64,000 bases of DNA from Hydrogenophaga aromaticivorans (GCF_013387465.1 NZ_VYGV01000012.1:124001-188000); one strand, 5' to 3'; shown: positions 8,839 to 18,038, counted from the stretch's first letter. Translations and numbers: made by a program. Notes: generated from the sequence alone by a model not told the origin.

Positions 8839-9141
8839 TTAAACGATCGGATCGTGCACCGTCACCAGCTTGGTGCCGTCGGGGAACGTGGCCTCGACCT
8901 GGATGTCCGGGATCATTTCCGCGATGCCCTCCATCACGTCGGCGCGCGTGAGCACGGTGCGGCCCTCGCTCATGAGCTGGGCCACGGTCTTGCCGTCGCG
9001 TGCACCTTCCATCACGGCGGCACTGATCAGGGCCACGGCTTCGGGGTAGTTGAGCTTGAGTCCACGGGCCTTGCGCCGCTCGGCCAGCAGGGCGGCGGTG
9101 AAGATCAGCAGCTTGTCTTTTTCACGAGGCGTTAATTCCAT
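8839..9141 (-). CDS. ureA: urease gamma subunit UreA
   Basis: A 100-residue subunit starting [23 protein letters not shown], the usual UreA opening, and ending in the [13 protein letters not shown] motif. It is the first gene of the ureA-J-B-C-E-F-G run. A sigma-54-type promoter lies 34-49 bases upstream of the ATG, which fits nitrogen-limitation control. A copy of the dispersed repeat separates it from the small membrane protein gene. Confidence 0.98.
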   Translation of the reverse strand: MELTPREKDKLLIFTAALLAERRKARGLKLNYPEAVALISAAVMEGARDGKTVAQLMSEGRTVLTRADVMEGIAEMIPDIQVEATFPDGTKLVTVHDPIV

Positions 9142-9174
9142 GGCGCGTTCTGTGGTCGGATAGTGAAACTGTTG

Positions 9175-9190
9175 AGCAAATTCCGTGCCC
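9175..9190 (-). promoter_or_regulatory. sigma-54 promoter of ureA
   Basis: On the minus strand the sequence is GGGCACGGAATTTGCT: GG and GC elements with exactly 10 bases between them, differing from TGGCACG-N4-TTGCW only at the first base. The predicted transcript starts about 22 bases before the ureA ATG. Confidence 0.7.
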
Positions 9191-9199
9191 TTGTCGCGC

Positions 9200-10063
9200 T
9201 CAGAGGCGGGCCAGCAGCTCGGCCTTCTTGGTGCTGAATTCGGTGTCGGTCAGCAGGCCCTTGGCGTGCAGGCCGGCGAGGCGCTCGATGGCGGCAAAGA
9301 TGTCTGGCGAACCCGCGTCGGGCGGGTTGTTGGGCTGAAAGCCGCCTGACAACGGTGCCGGGGCTGGCACGGCCATGCCGTCGCGCGTGATCACGGGCAG
9401 GCTGGCCACGTCGATCAGGCCGTACTGGCTGGAGAACGACAGCGTGCCGCCTGCGGATTGTTGCTGCGAAAAACCGCCGATCTGGTGGTCCATCGTGTCG
9501 TACACCGTGACCGAGCCATGGACCTCGATCGCCAGTCGCCGCGCCTGCGCGAAATAGGCGTAGCGCACGTTGTTCTGGGCGCCGGTGCTGTTGGGCCAGC
9601 GCAGGTCGGCGGGCCACCAGTCGCCGCTGGTGCCGGGGGCGGGCGGCACAAACAGGCTGTTGGCGCCGAAGCCGCTCACCTGTGATCCGTTGTCGCCCTG
9701 GCTCTGCACGCCGTCGCCAGCGTGGTTGGCCTGGATCTGGTTGTAGGCGCTGCCGCCCTGGCTCTGGCTTTGAAAGCTGCCGCTGCGCAGCAGGTCGGGC
9801 TGGTTGGCGATCAGGTTGGACAGCTCGCTGCACAGGTTGTCGACCCGGCCCTTGAGGTAGTTGTTGAACATGTCCGACACCATGGTCATGCCGCCGCGCA
9901 TCCACTGGCCCGAGCCGCTGAACTCGGGGTGGTTGAACTGGGCCATGCTGCCGTTGCCGTTGATCACGGATTCGAGCATGGAGAGCGTGGCGTCGAAACT
10001 GAAGCCGTGGCGCTGGGCGATGTCGTTGAGGGTCTGCCGACCCTGGGGGGAGAGTTGTCGCAT
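9200..10063 (-). CDS. SHOCT-domain hypothetical protein
   Basis: A 287-residue protein; I take the ATG at 10063 ([22 protein letters not shown]) because the longer frame runs through intergenic sequence and overlaps the next gene. The last 35 residues ([33 protein letters not shown]) form a SHOCT domain, a short oligomerisation module. The N-terminal 80 residues are helical; the middle is rich in Gln/Ser/Gly and Trp. No signal peptide is visible. It lies 58 bases upstream of ureA on the same strand, but the sigma-54 promoter lies between them. Its role is unknown; a similar gene often sits by itself in Comamonadaceae genomes. Confidence 0.8.
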   Translation of the reverse strand: MRQLSPQGRQTLNDIAQRHGFSFDATLSMLESVINGNGSMAQFNHPEFSGSGQWMRGGMTMVSDMFNNYLKGRVDNLCSELSNLIANQPDLLRSGSFQSQSQGGSAYNQIQANHAGDGVQSQGDNGSQVSGFGANSLFVPPAPGTSGDWWPADLRWPNSTGAQNNVRYAYFAQARRLAIEVHGSVTVYDTMDHQIGGFSQQQSAGGTLSFSSQYGLIDVASLPVITRDGMAVPAPAPLSGGFQPNNPPDAGSPDIFAAIERLAGLHAKGLLTDTEFSTKKAELLARL

Positions 10064-10127
10064 GCTGAAGGTGTCCGTCCGGTGATGGACGTTGCAGTTT
10101 CGCAGAAGCCTGTGAGGCAAACAGCCG

Positions 10128-10143
10128 TGGCATGAAAGCTGCA
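10128..10143 (+). promoter_or_regulatory. sigma-54-like promoter of the transporter-kinase gene
   Basis: TGGCATGAAAGCTGCA has the -24 GG and -12 GC elements 10 bases apart; the -12 box is CTGCA instead of TTGCA. The predicted transcript would start near 10154, i.e. at the annotated GTG, which suggests that the true start codon is further downstream. Confidence 0.5.
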
Positions 10144-10154
10144 CAAAGCCCCGG

Positions 10155-13100
10155 GTGAATTCCGAGCCCGCCATCACTGCCCCCATCGATCCACCGCCGG
10201 GCCGCCCCAAGGTGGATCAGCCCCCGCGGGGGGCAGCGACCCGCGCAGCGGCGGAGAGTGGGGGCAATGACCCGGCGCCACAACGCATCATCAAGGTGCG
10301 CCGCGACTACAACAGCTGGGTCGGCAGCGAGACCATGGAAGACTACGCGCTGCGCTACACGCCGCAGCGCTTTCGCAAGTGGAGCGAATGGCGCGTAGCC
10401 AACACGGCGTTCGGTGCCGCCTCGTTCCTGATCCTTGAAGCGGTGGGTGCCACGCTGCTGGTGCAGTACGGCTTTGTCAACGCGTTCTGGGCCATCCTGG
10501 TCACGGGGCTGATCATCTTTCTGGCCGGCCTTCCCATCAGCGTCTACGCCGCGCGCTATGGCGTCGACATGGATCTGCTCACGCGCGGTGCGGGCTTCGG
10601 CTACATCGGCTCGACCATCACCTCGCTGATCTACGCCTCGTTCACCTTCATCTTCTTCGCGCTCGAAGCGGCGGTCATGGCCTATGCGCTGGAGCTGGCG
10701 CTGGACATCCCGCCGGCCTGGGGTTACCTGATCTGCGCGCTGGTCGTGATCCCGCTGGTGACCTACGGGGTCTCGGTCATCAGCCGCTTCCAGGTCTGGA
10801 CCCAGCCGTTGTGGCTGGTGATGATGCTGGTGCCCTTCGTGGCGGTGTGGACGCTCGATCCTGGTGCATTCTCCAATGTGGTGCATTACGGTGGCGAGTC
10901 TGGTGCGGATGCGGTCTTTGATTGGCACCTGTTTGGTGCTGCTCTGACCGTCGGTATCGCGCTCATCACGCAGATGGGCGAACAGGCCGACTACCTGCGC
11001 TTCATGCCCGCGAAAGAGCCGGGCAAGGCCTGGCGTTGGTGGGCCGGTGTGCTGGCCGGCGGGCCGGGCTGGGTGATCCTGGGGGTGCTCAAGATGCTGG
11101 GCGGCGCGCTGCTCGCCTACCTGGCCATCAGCCACATGGTGCCGCCCGACCGCGCGGTGGACCCCAACCAGATGTACCTCGCGGCCTACGAGTACGTGTT
11201 CCCGAACTACGGCTGGGCGGTGGTGGCGACGGCGCTGTTCGTGGTGGTGTCGCAGCTCAAGATCAACGTCACCAACGCCTACGCCGGCTCGCTGGCCTGG
11301 AGCAACTTCTTCTCGCGCCTCACGCACAGCCACCCCGGCCGTGTGGTGTGGGTGGTGTTCAACACCCTGATCGCCTTCATGCTGATGGAGATGAACGTGT
11401 TCCGCGCGCTGGGCGAGGTGCTGGGGCTCTACAGCAACCTGGCCATCGCCTGGATCATGGCCGTGGTGGCCGATCTGGTGATCAACAAGCCGCTGGGCTG
11501 GAGCCCGCCGGGCATCGAGTTCAAACGCGCCCACCTGTACGACATCAACCCCGTGGGCGTGGGCGCGATGGGCCTGGCATCGGCGCTGTCGATCGCGGCG
11601 CACATGGGCCTGATGGGCGACACGGCGCAGGCGTTTTCGGCGGTGATCGCGATGGTGACGGCGCTGGTGGCGTCGCCGCTGATCGCATGGGCAACGCAGG
11701 GGAAGTACTACATCGCACGACAAAGCGAAACCTGCGGAGGAAGATCGTGCGAAGGATGCGACGTGAAAGGGGGATGCCACCCAGAAACACCGCGGAACGG
11801 GCTTCGCCCGGCCGCTGGTGTTGCCCCCCTTGAGGGGGGTGACGCCGCAGGCGGCGCGGGGGGAGTTCTCAAGTGCGTGATTTGCGAGCGTGAGTACGAA
11901 GCGCCCGACATGGCGCATTGCCCTGCTTACCAGGGCCACATCTGTTCGCTCTGCTGCACGCTCGATGCACGCTGCGGCGACCTCTGCAAACCCCACGCGC
12001 GCCTGTCCGAACAGTGGCAGGGCGCTTTGCGCACCGTGCTGCCGCGGCGCATGTGGCCTTACCTCGAAGCGGGCCTGGCGCATTACCTGTTGCTGATGCT
12101 GGTGGTGGCGCCGGTGCTCGCGGCCGTGCTCGGTCTCTTGTACCGGCAGCAGGTGCAGGGCCTCGGGCAGGGGCTCGAAGCCGTGGCCGACGCCAGCCTG
12201 CTCGATGCCGCGCTGCGCACCGGCTTCCTGCGGGTCTATGCCGTGCTGCTGCTGATCGCCGCGACGGTGGCCTGGTGGCTCGTGCTGGCGCACAAGAGCC
12301 GCGAGGTGGCGCAGGAAGAGTCGAACCGCCAGACGCGATTGCTCATGCACGAGATCGAGTCGCACCGCCAGACCGATCAACAGCTGCAGCGCGCGCGCCA
12401 GGCCGCCGACCTCGCCAACCAGGCCAAGAGCCGCTACATCAGCACCATCAGCCACGAGCTGCGCACGCCGCTCAACAGCATCCTCGGCTATGCGCAGCTG
12501 CTGCAGGAAGACGACGACATCGCGCCGCACCGCGCGCAGGCCATCAAGGTCATCCACCGCGGCGGCGAACACCTGCTGTCGCTGATCGAGGGCACGCTGG
12601 ACATCGCGCGCATCGAGTCCGGCAAGCTCAAGCTCGATGTGAAGCCCATGGCCTTTGCCGACGCCATGCAGGAGGTGGCGAGCATGTTCGAGCTGCAGGC
12701 CGCGGCCAAAGGCCTGCGCTTCAAGTTCGAAAGCGGCAGCCGCCTGCCCGACGCCGTGCGCGCCGACGAGAAGCGCCTGCGCCAGATCCTCATCAACCTG
12801 CTGGGCAACGCGGTGAAGTTCACGCGCCAGGGCGAGGTGCGGCTGCGCGTGGCGCACGCGCGCGAGATGGCCGTGTTCGAGGTGCACGACACCGGCCCTG
12901 GCATGGCCGCGCAGGAACTCGACCGGGTGTTTGAACCCTTCGCGCGCGGCCAGGCCGAGGCCGCTGCCGCGACCGGTGCGGGCAGCACCGGCACCGGTCT
13001 GGGCCTGACCATCGCCAAAATGCTGACCGACCTCATGGGCGGCGAGATGACGGTGCGCAGCACCCTGGGCGAAGGCTCGGTGTTCAGCGTGCGCCTGTTC

Positions 13101-13817
13101 CTGCCCGAGCTGCACGGTGCCGTGGTGCGGCGCGAGACGGTGGCGCCTTCGATCACCGCCTACGAGGGTGAGCGCCGGCGCGTGCTGGTGGTGGACAACG
13201 AAGAGAGCGACCGCGAACTGATTGCGCGCTGGCTGCAGCCGCTGGGCTTCGAGGTGACGCTGGCCACCAGCGGCCACGACGCGCTGGCCATCGTCGATGC
13301 GCTCGACCCGGCGGGCGAGGGCGCGCCCCACGCCATCTTCATGGACCTCGCCATGCCCGGCATCGACGGCTGGGAAACCCTGCGCCGCCTGCGCGCGCGC
13401 GGCTGGGGCGGGGTGCCGCTGGCCATCGTCTCGGCCAACGCCTTCGACAAGGGCCTCGACAACGACCTCGGCCACAGCCCGCAAGACTTCTTCGTCAAGC
13501 CGGTGCGGCGCGACGACCTGCTGGCCTGGCTGGGCCAGCGCCTGGGCCTGCAATGGATCACGGCAGAGGGTGCGATGCAGAGCGGGCAGCGGGCGCATGC
13601 GCCTCAGGCTCCGGCCGCCAGCAGCGCGGCCGAGCTGGCGCCGCTGCTGGAACTGGTGCGCCTGGGTTACTACAAGGGAATCGTCAACTGGCTTGACGAC
13701 TGGGTGCGCCAGCGCCCCGAGCAGGCCGACTTTGCCCAGGGTCTGCGCACCCTGGCGCGCGAGTTCCGGTTCGAGGCGATCGAACAGCGCCTGCAACAAA
13801 GCGCCACGCTTCCATGA
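10155..13817 (+). CDS. NCS1 nucleobase transporter - histidine kinase - receiver fusion
   Basis: A 1220-codon sensor. Residues about 55-520 form an NCS1-type (purine-cytosine permease) transporter with twelve hydrophobic segments (NTAFGAASFL, GVDMDLLTRGAGFG, NVTNAYAGSLAWSNFF). A cysteine-rich knuckle (CVIC, HICSLCC, RCGDLC) follows at about 574-610, then two membrane helices, a HisKA domain with the phosphoacceptor in ISHELRTPLN (His767), an HATPase domain (NLLGNAVKF, DTGPGMA, GTGLGLTIAKML) and a receiver with Asp1064 (IFMDLAMPG). A transporter serving as sensor resembles CbrA in principle, but with NCS1 instead of SLC5. Residues about 545-571 are encoded by a copy of the dispersed repeat, as are about 11-36, so the GTG start at 10155 is doubtful. 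It overlaps the response-regulator gene (ATGA). Likely ligand: a purine, allantoin or urea-related compound (inference). Confidence 0.9.
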   Translation: MNSEPAITAPIDPPPGRPKVDQPPRGAATRAAAESGGNDPAPQRIIKVRRDYNSWVGSETMEDYALRYTPQRFRKWSEWRVANTAFGAASFLILEAVGATLLVQYGFVNAFWAILVTGLIIFLAGLPISVYAARYGVDMDLLTRGAGFGYIGSTITSLIYASFTFIFFALEAAVMAYALELALDIPPAWGYLICALVVIPLVTYGVSVISRFQVWTQPLWLVMMLVPFVAVWTLDPGAFSNVVHYGGESGADAVFDWHLFGAALTVGIALITQMGEQADYLRFMPAKEPGKAWRWWAGVLAGGPGWVILGVLKMLGGALLAYLAISHMVPPDRAVDPNQMYLAAYEYVFPNYGWAVVATALFVVVSQLKINVTNAYAGSLAWSNFFSRLTHSHPGRVVWVVFNTLIAFMLMEMNVFRALGEVLGLYSNLAIAWIMAVVADLVINKPLGWSPPGIEFKRAHLYDINPVGVGAMGLASALSIAAHMGLMGDTAQAFSAVIAMVTALVASPLIAWATQGKYYIARQSETCGGRSCEGCDVKGGCHPETPRNGLRPAAGVAPLEGGDAAGGAGGVLKCVICEREYEAPDMAHCPAYQGHICSLCCTLDARCGDLCKPHARLSEQWQGALRTVLPRRMWPYLEAGLAHYLLLMLVVAPVLAAVLGLLYRQQVQGLGQGLEAVADASLLDAALRTGFLRVYAVLLLIAATVAWWLVLAHKSREVAQEESNRQTRLLMHEIESHRQTDQQLQRARQAADLANQAKSRYISTISHELRTPLNSILGYAQLLQEDDDIAPHRAQAIKVIHRGGEHLLSLIEGTLDIARIESGKLKLDVKPMAFADAMQEVASMFELQAAAKGLRFKFESGSRLPDAVRADEKRLRQILINLLGNAVKFTRQGEVRLRVAHAREMAVFEVHDTGPGMAAQELDRVFEPFARGQAEAAAATGAGSTGTGLGLTIAKMLTDLMGGEMTVRSTLGEGSVFSVRLFLPELHGAVVRRETVAPSITAYEGERRRVLVVDNEESDRELIARWLQPLGFEVTLATSGHDALAIVDALDPAGEGAPHAIFMDLAMPGIDGWETLRRLRARGWGGVPLAIVSANAFDKGLDNDLGHSPQDFFVKPVRRDDLLAWLGQRLGLQWITAEGAMQSGQRAHAPQAPAASSAAELAPLLELVRLGYYKGIVNWLDDWVRQRPEQADFAQGLRTLAREFRFEAIEQRLQQSATLP
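10187..10262 (+). repeat. dispersed repeat, copy 2 (at the 5' end of the transporter-kinase frame)
   Basis: CACCGCCGGGCCGCCC, a CCCCCGCGGGGGG hairpin and a GCGC-rich tail. In other places this is intergenic, so the coding frame probably starts after it. Confidence 0.6.
11788..11865 (+). repeat. dispersed repeat, copy 3, inside a coding frame
   Basis: CGGAACGGGCTTCGCCCGGCC, then CCCCCCTTGAGGGGGG and GCCGCAGGCGGC: all three hairpins of the family are intact, 78 bases (26 codons) long, in frame between the transporter and the kinase parts. Confidence 0.8.
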
Positions 13818-14851
13818 GTACCGACACCCCTTCCCCCGAGCGCCTGTCGGCACAGTTGCCGTCGCCCGATGCCCTGGTGGTGCTGATCGTGGACGACGTG
13901 CCCGACAACGTGGCGCCACTGCACGACGCACTCGATGAAGCCGGCTACACCGTGCTGGTCGCGCTCGATGGCGAGTCCGCCATCCGCCGTGCGCGTCAGG
14001 CCCTGCCCGATGTGATCCTGCTCGACGCGGTCATGCCCGGCATCGACGGCTTCGAGGTCGCGCGCCGCCTCAAGGCCGACCCGGCCACGGCGGCCATTCC
14101 CATCATCTTCATGACCGGCCTCACCGAGACCGAGCACCTGGTGGCCGCGCTCGACGCCGGCGGCGCGGACTACGTCACCAAGCCCATCAAGCCGCGCGAG
14201 GTCATGGCGCGCATGGGCGTGCACCTGCGCACCGCGCGCCACGTGCGCCAGGGCGCGGTCGAGCGCAGCCAGGCGCGCTACGCGCTCGACGCCTTCGGCT
14301 ACGCCACCATCACCGTGCGCGAGCGCGACGGCCGCCTGATGTGGCAGACCCCGCTGGCGCGCGACCTGCTGCAGCGCTACTGCGGCACCACCGCACCCGA
14401 AACCCCGCCCGCCGTGCTGCAGTGGCTGCGCCGCCACCTGCAAGACGCCCAGGCACAGCGCGAGCCGCCGCGCCTCACGCTCGACCACGGCCCGCGTCGC
14501 CTCACCTTCCGGCTGCACCAGCGCGTGGGCGACCAGGACGGCGCCGAGGCCATCGAAGCGCCGGGCGAAGGCGGCGACTGGCTGATCGTGATGCAGGAAA
14601 CGTCGGACGCCAGCGTGCTCGAAGCCATGGGCCAGGCCTTTGGCCTCACCGCGCGCGAAGCCGAAGTCCTGTACTGGGTGGCCAAGGGCAAGATCAACCG
14701 CGACATCGGCGACATCCTCGGGTCGAGCCCCGCCACGGTGAAGAAGCACCTGGAGCGCATCTACGCCAAGCTCGGCGTGGAAACCCGCACGGCGGCGGCG
14801 GCGATGGCGATCAACCGCGTGCCGCTGCTGCAGCCGCAGCACGGGGGCTGA
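13814..14851 (+). CDS. response regulator, receiver plus LuxR-type DNA-binding domain
   Basis: A 345-residue regulator. The receiver occupies residues 20-140 with phosphoacceptor Asp71 (VILLDAVMPG), Thr in FMTG and Lys in VTKPIKP. A 110-residue middle domain follows, then a LuxR/GerE helix-turn-helix (LTAREAEVLYWVAKGK...SPATVKKHLERIYAKLGVETR). The ATG overlaps the kinase stop, so it is the cognate regulator of the transporter-kinase. Paired palindromes starting one base after its stop, in front of urtA, are the probable binding sites. Confidence 0.93.
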   Translation: MSTDTPSPERLSAQLPSPDALVVLIVDDVPDNVAPLHDALDEAGYTVLVALDGESAIRRARQALPDVILLDAVMPGIDGFEVARRLKADPATAAIPIIFMTGLTETEHLVAALDAGGADYVTKPIKPREVMARMGVHLRTARHVRQGAVERSQARYALDAFGYATITVRERDGRLMWQTPLARDLLQRYCGTTAPETPPAVLQWLRRHLQDAQAQREPPRLTLDHGPRRLTFRLHQRVGDQDGAEAIEAPGEGGDWLIVMQETSDASVLEAMGQAFGLTAREAEVLYWVAKGKINRDIGDILGSSPATVKKHLERIYAKLGVETRTAAAAMAINRVPLLQPQHGG

Positions 14852-14893
14852 GGCGTCCATACGCCCACATACGCCACCCGGCGTACATACGCC
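14852..14893. promoter_or_regulatory. operator cluster upstream of urtA
   Basis: Two 14-bp sites: GGCGTCCATACGCC (14852-14865, one mismatch) and GGCGTACATACGCC (14880-14893, perfect GGCGTA-N2-TACGCC palindrome), with a half site CATACGCC between them (14868-14875). The right site abuts the -35 position of a TAGCAT -10 box near 14909. Best candidate for binding the LuxR-type regulator encoded immediately upstream. Confidence 0.65.
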
Positions 14894-15006
14894 GATCCGG
14901 GTTCTCCCTAGCATCCGTCTGTCCGCTGTGAAACGCCCGAACAAGGGAGACAACGGCGGCAAGAGTCACCCCCTCAACGGAAGTTTTCGAACCTGGAGAA
15001 GTCTTC

Positions 15007-16272
15007 ATGATGCAACGTCGATTCACCCTCAAAGCCCTGACGGTCGCCACCGCCCTGGGCGCGTTTGGTCTTTCCGCACACGCTGCCGACACCATCAAGG
15101 TCGGTGTGCTGCACAGCCTGTCGGGCACGATGGCGATTTCGGAAACCGTACTGAAAGACGTGGCCCTGATGGCCATCGACGAGATCAACGCCAAGGGTGG
15201 CGTGATGGGCAAGAAGCTGGAGCCCGTGGTGGTCGACCCCGCTTCCAACTGGCCGCTGTTCGCCGAAAAGGCCAAGCAGCTGATCGACCAGGACAAGGTC
15301 GCCGCGGTGTTTGGCTGCTGGACCTCGGTCTCGCGCAAGTCGGTGCTGCCGGTGTTCGAAGAGAAGAACAACCTGTTGTTCTACCCGGTGCAGTACGAAG
15401 GCGAAGAGCTGTCCAAGAACGTGTTCTACACCGGTGCAGCGCCCAACCAGCAGGCCATTCCCGCGGTCGAATACCTGATGAGCAAGGACGGCGGCTCGGC
15501 CAAGCGCTGGGTGCTGCTGGGCACCGACTACGTCTACCCCCGCACGACCAACAAGATCCTGCGCGCCTTCCTGAAAGCCAAGGGCGTGAAGGAAGAAGAC
15601 ATCATGGAGGAGTACACCCCCTTCGGTCACTCCGACTACCAGACCATCATCGCCAACATCAAGAAGTTCGCCGCTGCGGGCAAGAAGACGGCTGTGGTCT
15701 CCACCATCAACGGCGACTCCAACGTGCCGTTCTACAAGGAACTGGGCAACGCCGGCCTGTCGGCCAAGGACGTTCCGGTGGTCGCCTTCTCGGTGGGTGA
15801 AGAAGAGCTGCGCGGCGTGGACACCAAGCCACTGGTGGGCCACCTGGCCGCCTGGAACTACTTCATGAGCGTGAAGAACCCGACCAACGCCGAGTTCACC
15901 AAGAAGTGGGCCGCCTACGCCAAGGCCAAGGGCATCGCTGGTCACAAGGACAAGCCGCTGACCAACGACCCGATGGAAGCCACCTACATCGGCATCAACA
16001 TGTGGGCACAGGCGGTCGAGAAGGCCAAGAGCACCGACACCGACAAGGTGATCGCCGCCATGGCCGGCCAGACCTTCAAGGCCCCGGGCGGCTTCACGTC
16101 CACCATGGACAAGGAAAACCACCACCTGCACAAGCCGGTGTTCATCGGTGAAGTGAAGGCCGACGGCCAGTTCAATGTGGTCTGGAAGACGCCAGGCCCG
16201 GTGGTCGCCGATCCGTGGAGCGACTACATCGCCGAGAACAAGGGCAAGAAGAACGTGCCCATGATGAAGTAA
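15007..16272 (+). CDS. urtA: urea ABC transporter substrate-binding protein UrtA
   Basis: A 421-residue periplasmic binding protein. The signal peptide (MMQRRFTLKALTVATALGAF) is cleaved after AHA at about residue 26. The mature part follows the Leu/Ile/Val-type binding-protein fold, with UrtA landmarks VGVLHSLSGTMAISE, FGCWTSVSRKSVLPVFE, LLFYPVQYEGEE and DPMEATYIGI. It delivers urea (or a short-chain amide) to UrtBC. First gene of urtABCDE; a GC hairpin follows its stop and may stabilise its mRNA relative to urtB. Confidence 0.97.
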   Translation: MMQRRFTLKALTVATALGAFGLSAHAADTIKVGVLHSLSGTMAISETVLKDVALMAIDEINAKGGVMGKKLEPVVVDPASNWPLFAEKAKQLIDQDKVAAVFGCWTSVSRKSVLPVFEEKNNLLFYPVQYEGEELSKNVFYTGAAPNQQAIPAVEYLMSKDGGSAKRWVLLGTDYVYPRTTNKILRAFLKAKGVKEEDIMEEYTPFGHSDYQTIIANIKKFAAAGKKTAVVSTINGDSNVPFYKELGNAGLSAKDVPVVAFSVGEEELRGVDTKPLVGHLAAWNYFMSVKNPTNAEFTKKWAAYAKAKGIAGHKDKPLTNDPMEATYIGINMWAQAVEKAKSTDTDKVIAAMAGQTFKAPGGFTSTMDKENHHLHKPVFIGEVKADGQFNVVWKTPGPVVADPWSDYIAENKGKKNVPMMK

Positions 16273-16281
16273 ACCGGGGCT

Positions 16282-16300
16282 CCGGCCCTGGAGGGGCCGG
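16282..16300 (+). other. hairpin between urtA and urtB
   Basis: CCGGCCC and GGGCCGG with a 5-base loop, ten bases after the urtA stop and without a T-run. It is more likely an mRNA-stabilising or processing structure than a terminator, since urtBCDE follow without another obvious promoter. Confidence 0.5.
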
Positions 16301-16412
16301 GGTGCGCGGGCGCCGCCGTGGGGTGGTGCCTGCTGCAACCCGGCCTTTGGTTTTTCGTTGTTTCCCCCGAGTCTTTCTGCCCCTTGCGCAGCCAACCGAG
16401 AAAGACGGACCC

Positions 16413-18038
16413 ATGCGTCCTTGCACCCATTTTTCTGGCCGATTGCTGCACAGCGCCCTTCGCCTGCTGGCGGTGGGCTGCCTGGCGGCCAGCGGCCTGG
16501 CCCATGCGCTCACCCCCGCCGATGCCCAGGTGCTCGCCACCGGCGAGAGCGACGAGCGCATCGCCACCCTGAACCGCCTTGCTGTGGCCACCGACGACAA
16601 GGCCGCCGCGACCCTGATCCAGGCCATGGCCGACGAGGCCGTGCGCGTGCAGGGCACGCAGGTGCTGATCGTGCGCGATGAAACGGCGGTTGACGCCGTG
16701 ACCGGTGAATCCGTGGCGCTCACCGACGAAGCGCAGGACGTGACCATCAACAACCGCATGCGCGGCGCGCTCGAAACCGCGCTCGCCGGCATGCAGCTGG
16801 TGGGCGGCGACCCCGAGCGCCAGCGCGAAGCGGCGTTGAGCCTGCAACGCGGCAGTTTTGACGAACCCGATGTGGCGCAGCTGCCGCTGATCGAACGCGC
16901 GCTGGCCGCCGATCTCGACCCGAAGGCCCGCCAGACGCTGGAGCTGGCGCAGGCCGCCGTGTTGCTGGCGAGTGAAGATGAAGCGCAGCGCCTGGCCGCG
17001 GCGCAGAAGCTGGGCGAAACGCTGCAGCCCGAGGTGCGCCCCCTGTTGCTGCAGCGCCTGGAAACCGAAACCAGCCCGGCCGTGAAGGGGGCCCTGCAGG
17101 CCGCGCTCTCGGCGCTGGACCGCACGCTCGCCGTCGGCAATGCGCTGGCGCAGGCCTTCACCGGCATCAGCCTGGGCAGCATCCTGCTGCTGGCCGCGCT
17201 CGGCCTGGCCATCACCTACGGCCTCATGGGCGTGATCAACATGGCGCACGGCGAGCTGATCATGATCGGCGCCTACGCCACCTGGGGTGTGCAGGCGCTG
17301 TTCCGCAACTACCTGCCGGGCGTGTTCGACTGGTACCTGCTGGCCGCGCTGCCGGTCGCCTTCATGGCCTCGGCCCTGGTCGGCGCGGCGATGGAGCGCA
17401 CCGTGATCCGCTTCCTCTACGGCCGCCCGCTGGAGACGCTGCTCGCCACCTGGGGCATTTCGCTGGTGCTGATGCAGGGTGTGCGCAGCCTGTTCGGCGC
17501 GCAGAACGTGGGGGTTGAAAACCCGAGCTGGATGAGCGGTGGCGTGACGCTGCTGGGAAACCTCAACCTGCCCTGGAACCGCATCGTCATCATCGGCTTT
17601 GCGGCGGCCGTGCTGATCGGCGTGACGCTGCTGATCACCCGCACGCGGCTCGGCCTGTTCGTGCGCGGCGTGACGCAGAACCGGCCCATCGCCAGTTGCA
17701 TGGGTGTGAACACCGCGCGCATCGACACCTACGCCTTCGCGCTCGGTTCGGGCATCGCCGGCCTGGCGGGCTGCGCACTGAGCCAGATCGGCAACGTCGG
17801 GCCGGACTTGGGCCAGAACTACATCGTGGACTCGTTCATGGTGGTGGTTCTGGGGGGCGTGGGCCAGCTCGCCGGCACGGTGTACGCCGCGCTGGGCCTG
17901 GGCCTGCTCAACAAGTTCATCGAAGGCTGGGCGGGCGCCGTGCTGGCCAAGATCGCGGTGCTGGTGTTCATCATCGTCTTCATCCAGAAGCGGCCGCAGG
18001 GGATCTTTGCCATGAAGGGCCGGAGTGCCGAAGCATGA
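16413..18038 (+). CDS. urtB: urea ABC transporter permease UrtB
   Basis: A 541-residue inner-membrane permease. As in other UrtB proteins there is a signal-like N-terminus (cleavable after AHA near residue 32), then about 210 residues of soluble helical, HEAT-like sequence facing the periplasm, then the LivH-type permease from about residue 245 (GISLGSILLLAALGLAITYGLMGVINMAHGELIMIGAY). I chose the ATG at 16413 since earlier frames run into urtA. The stop overlaps the urtC start (ATGA). Confidence 0.95.
   Translation: MRPCTHFSGRLLHSALRLLAVGCLAASGLAHALTPADAQVLATGESDERIATLNRLAVATDDKAAATLIQAMADEAVRVQGTQVLIVRDETAVDAVTGESVALTDEAQDVTINNRMRGALETALAGMQLVGGDPERQREAALSLQRGSFDEPDVAQLPLIERALAADLDPKARQTLELAQAAVLLASEDEAQRLAAAQKLGETLQPEVRPLLLQRLETETSPAVKGALQAALSALDRTLAVGNALAQAFTGISLGSILLLAALGLAITYGLMGVINMAHGELIMIGAYATWGVQALFRNYLPGVFDWYLLAALPVAFMASALVGAAMERTVIRFLYGRPLETLLATWGISLVLMQGVRSLFGAQNVGVENPSWMSGGVTLLGNLNLPWNRIVIIGFAAAVLIGVTLLITRTRLGLFVRGVTQNRPIASCMGVNTARIDTYAFALGSGIAGLAGCALSQIGNVGPDLGQNYIVDSFMVVVLGGVGQLAGTVYAALGLGLLNKFIEGWAGAVLAKIAVLVFIIVFIQKRPQGIFAMKGRSAEA

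Noticed and set aside
6397..9135. 912-codon plus-strand open frame
   Set aside because: Antisense to ureCBA; product is His/Ala/Val-rich with no domain.
9132..13931. 1599-codon minus-strand open frame
   Set aside because: Antisense to the transporter-kinase, which has full domain support; low-complexity His/Arg/Gln/Ala-rich product typical of GC-rich antisense frames.
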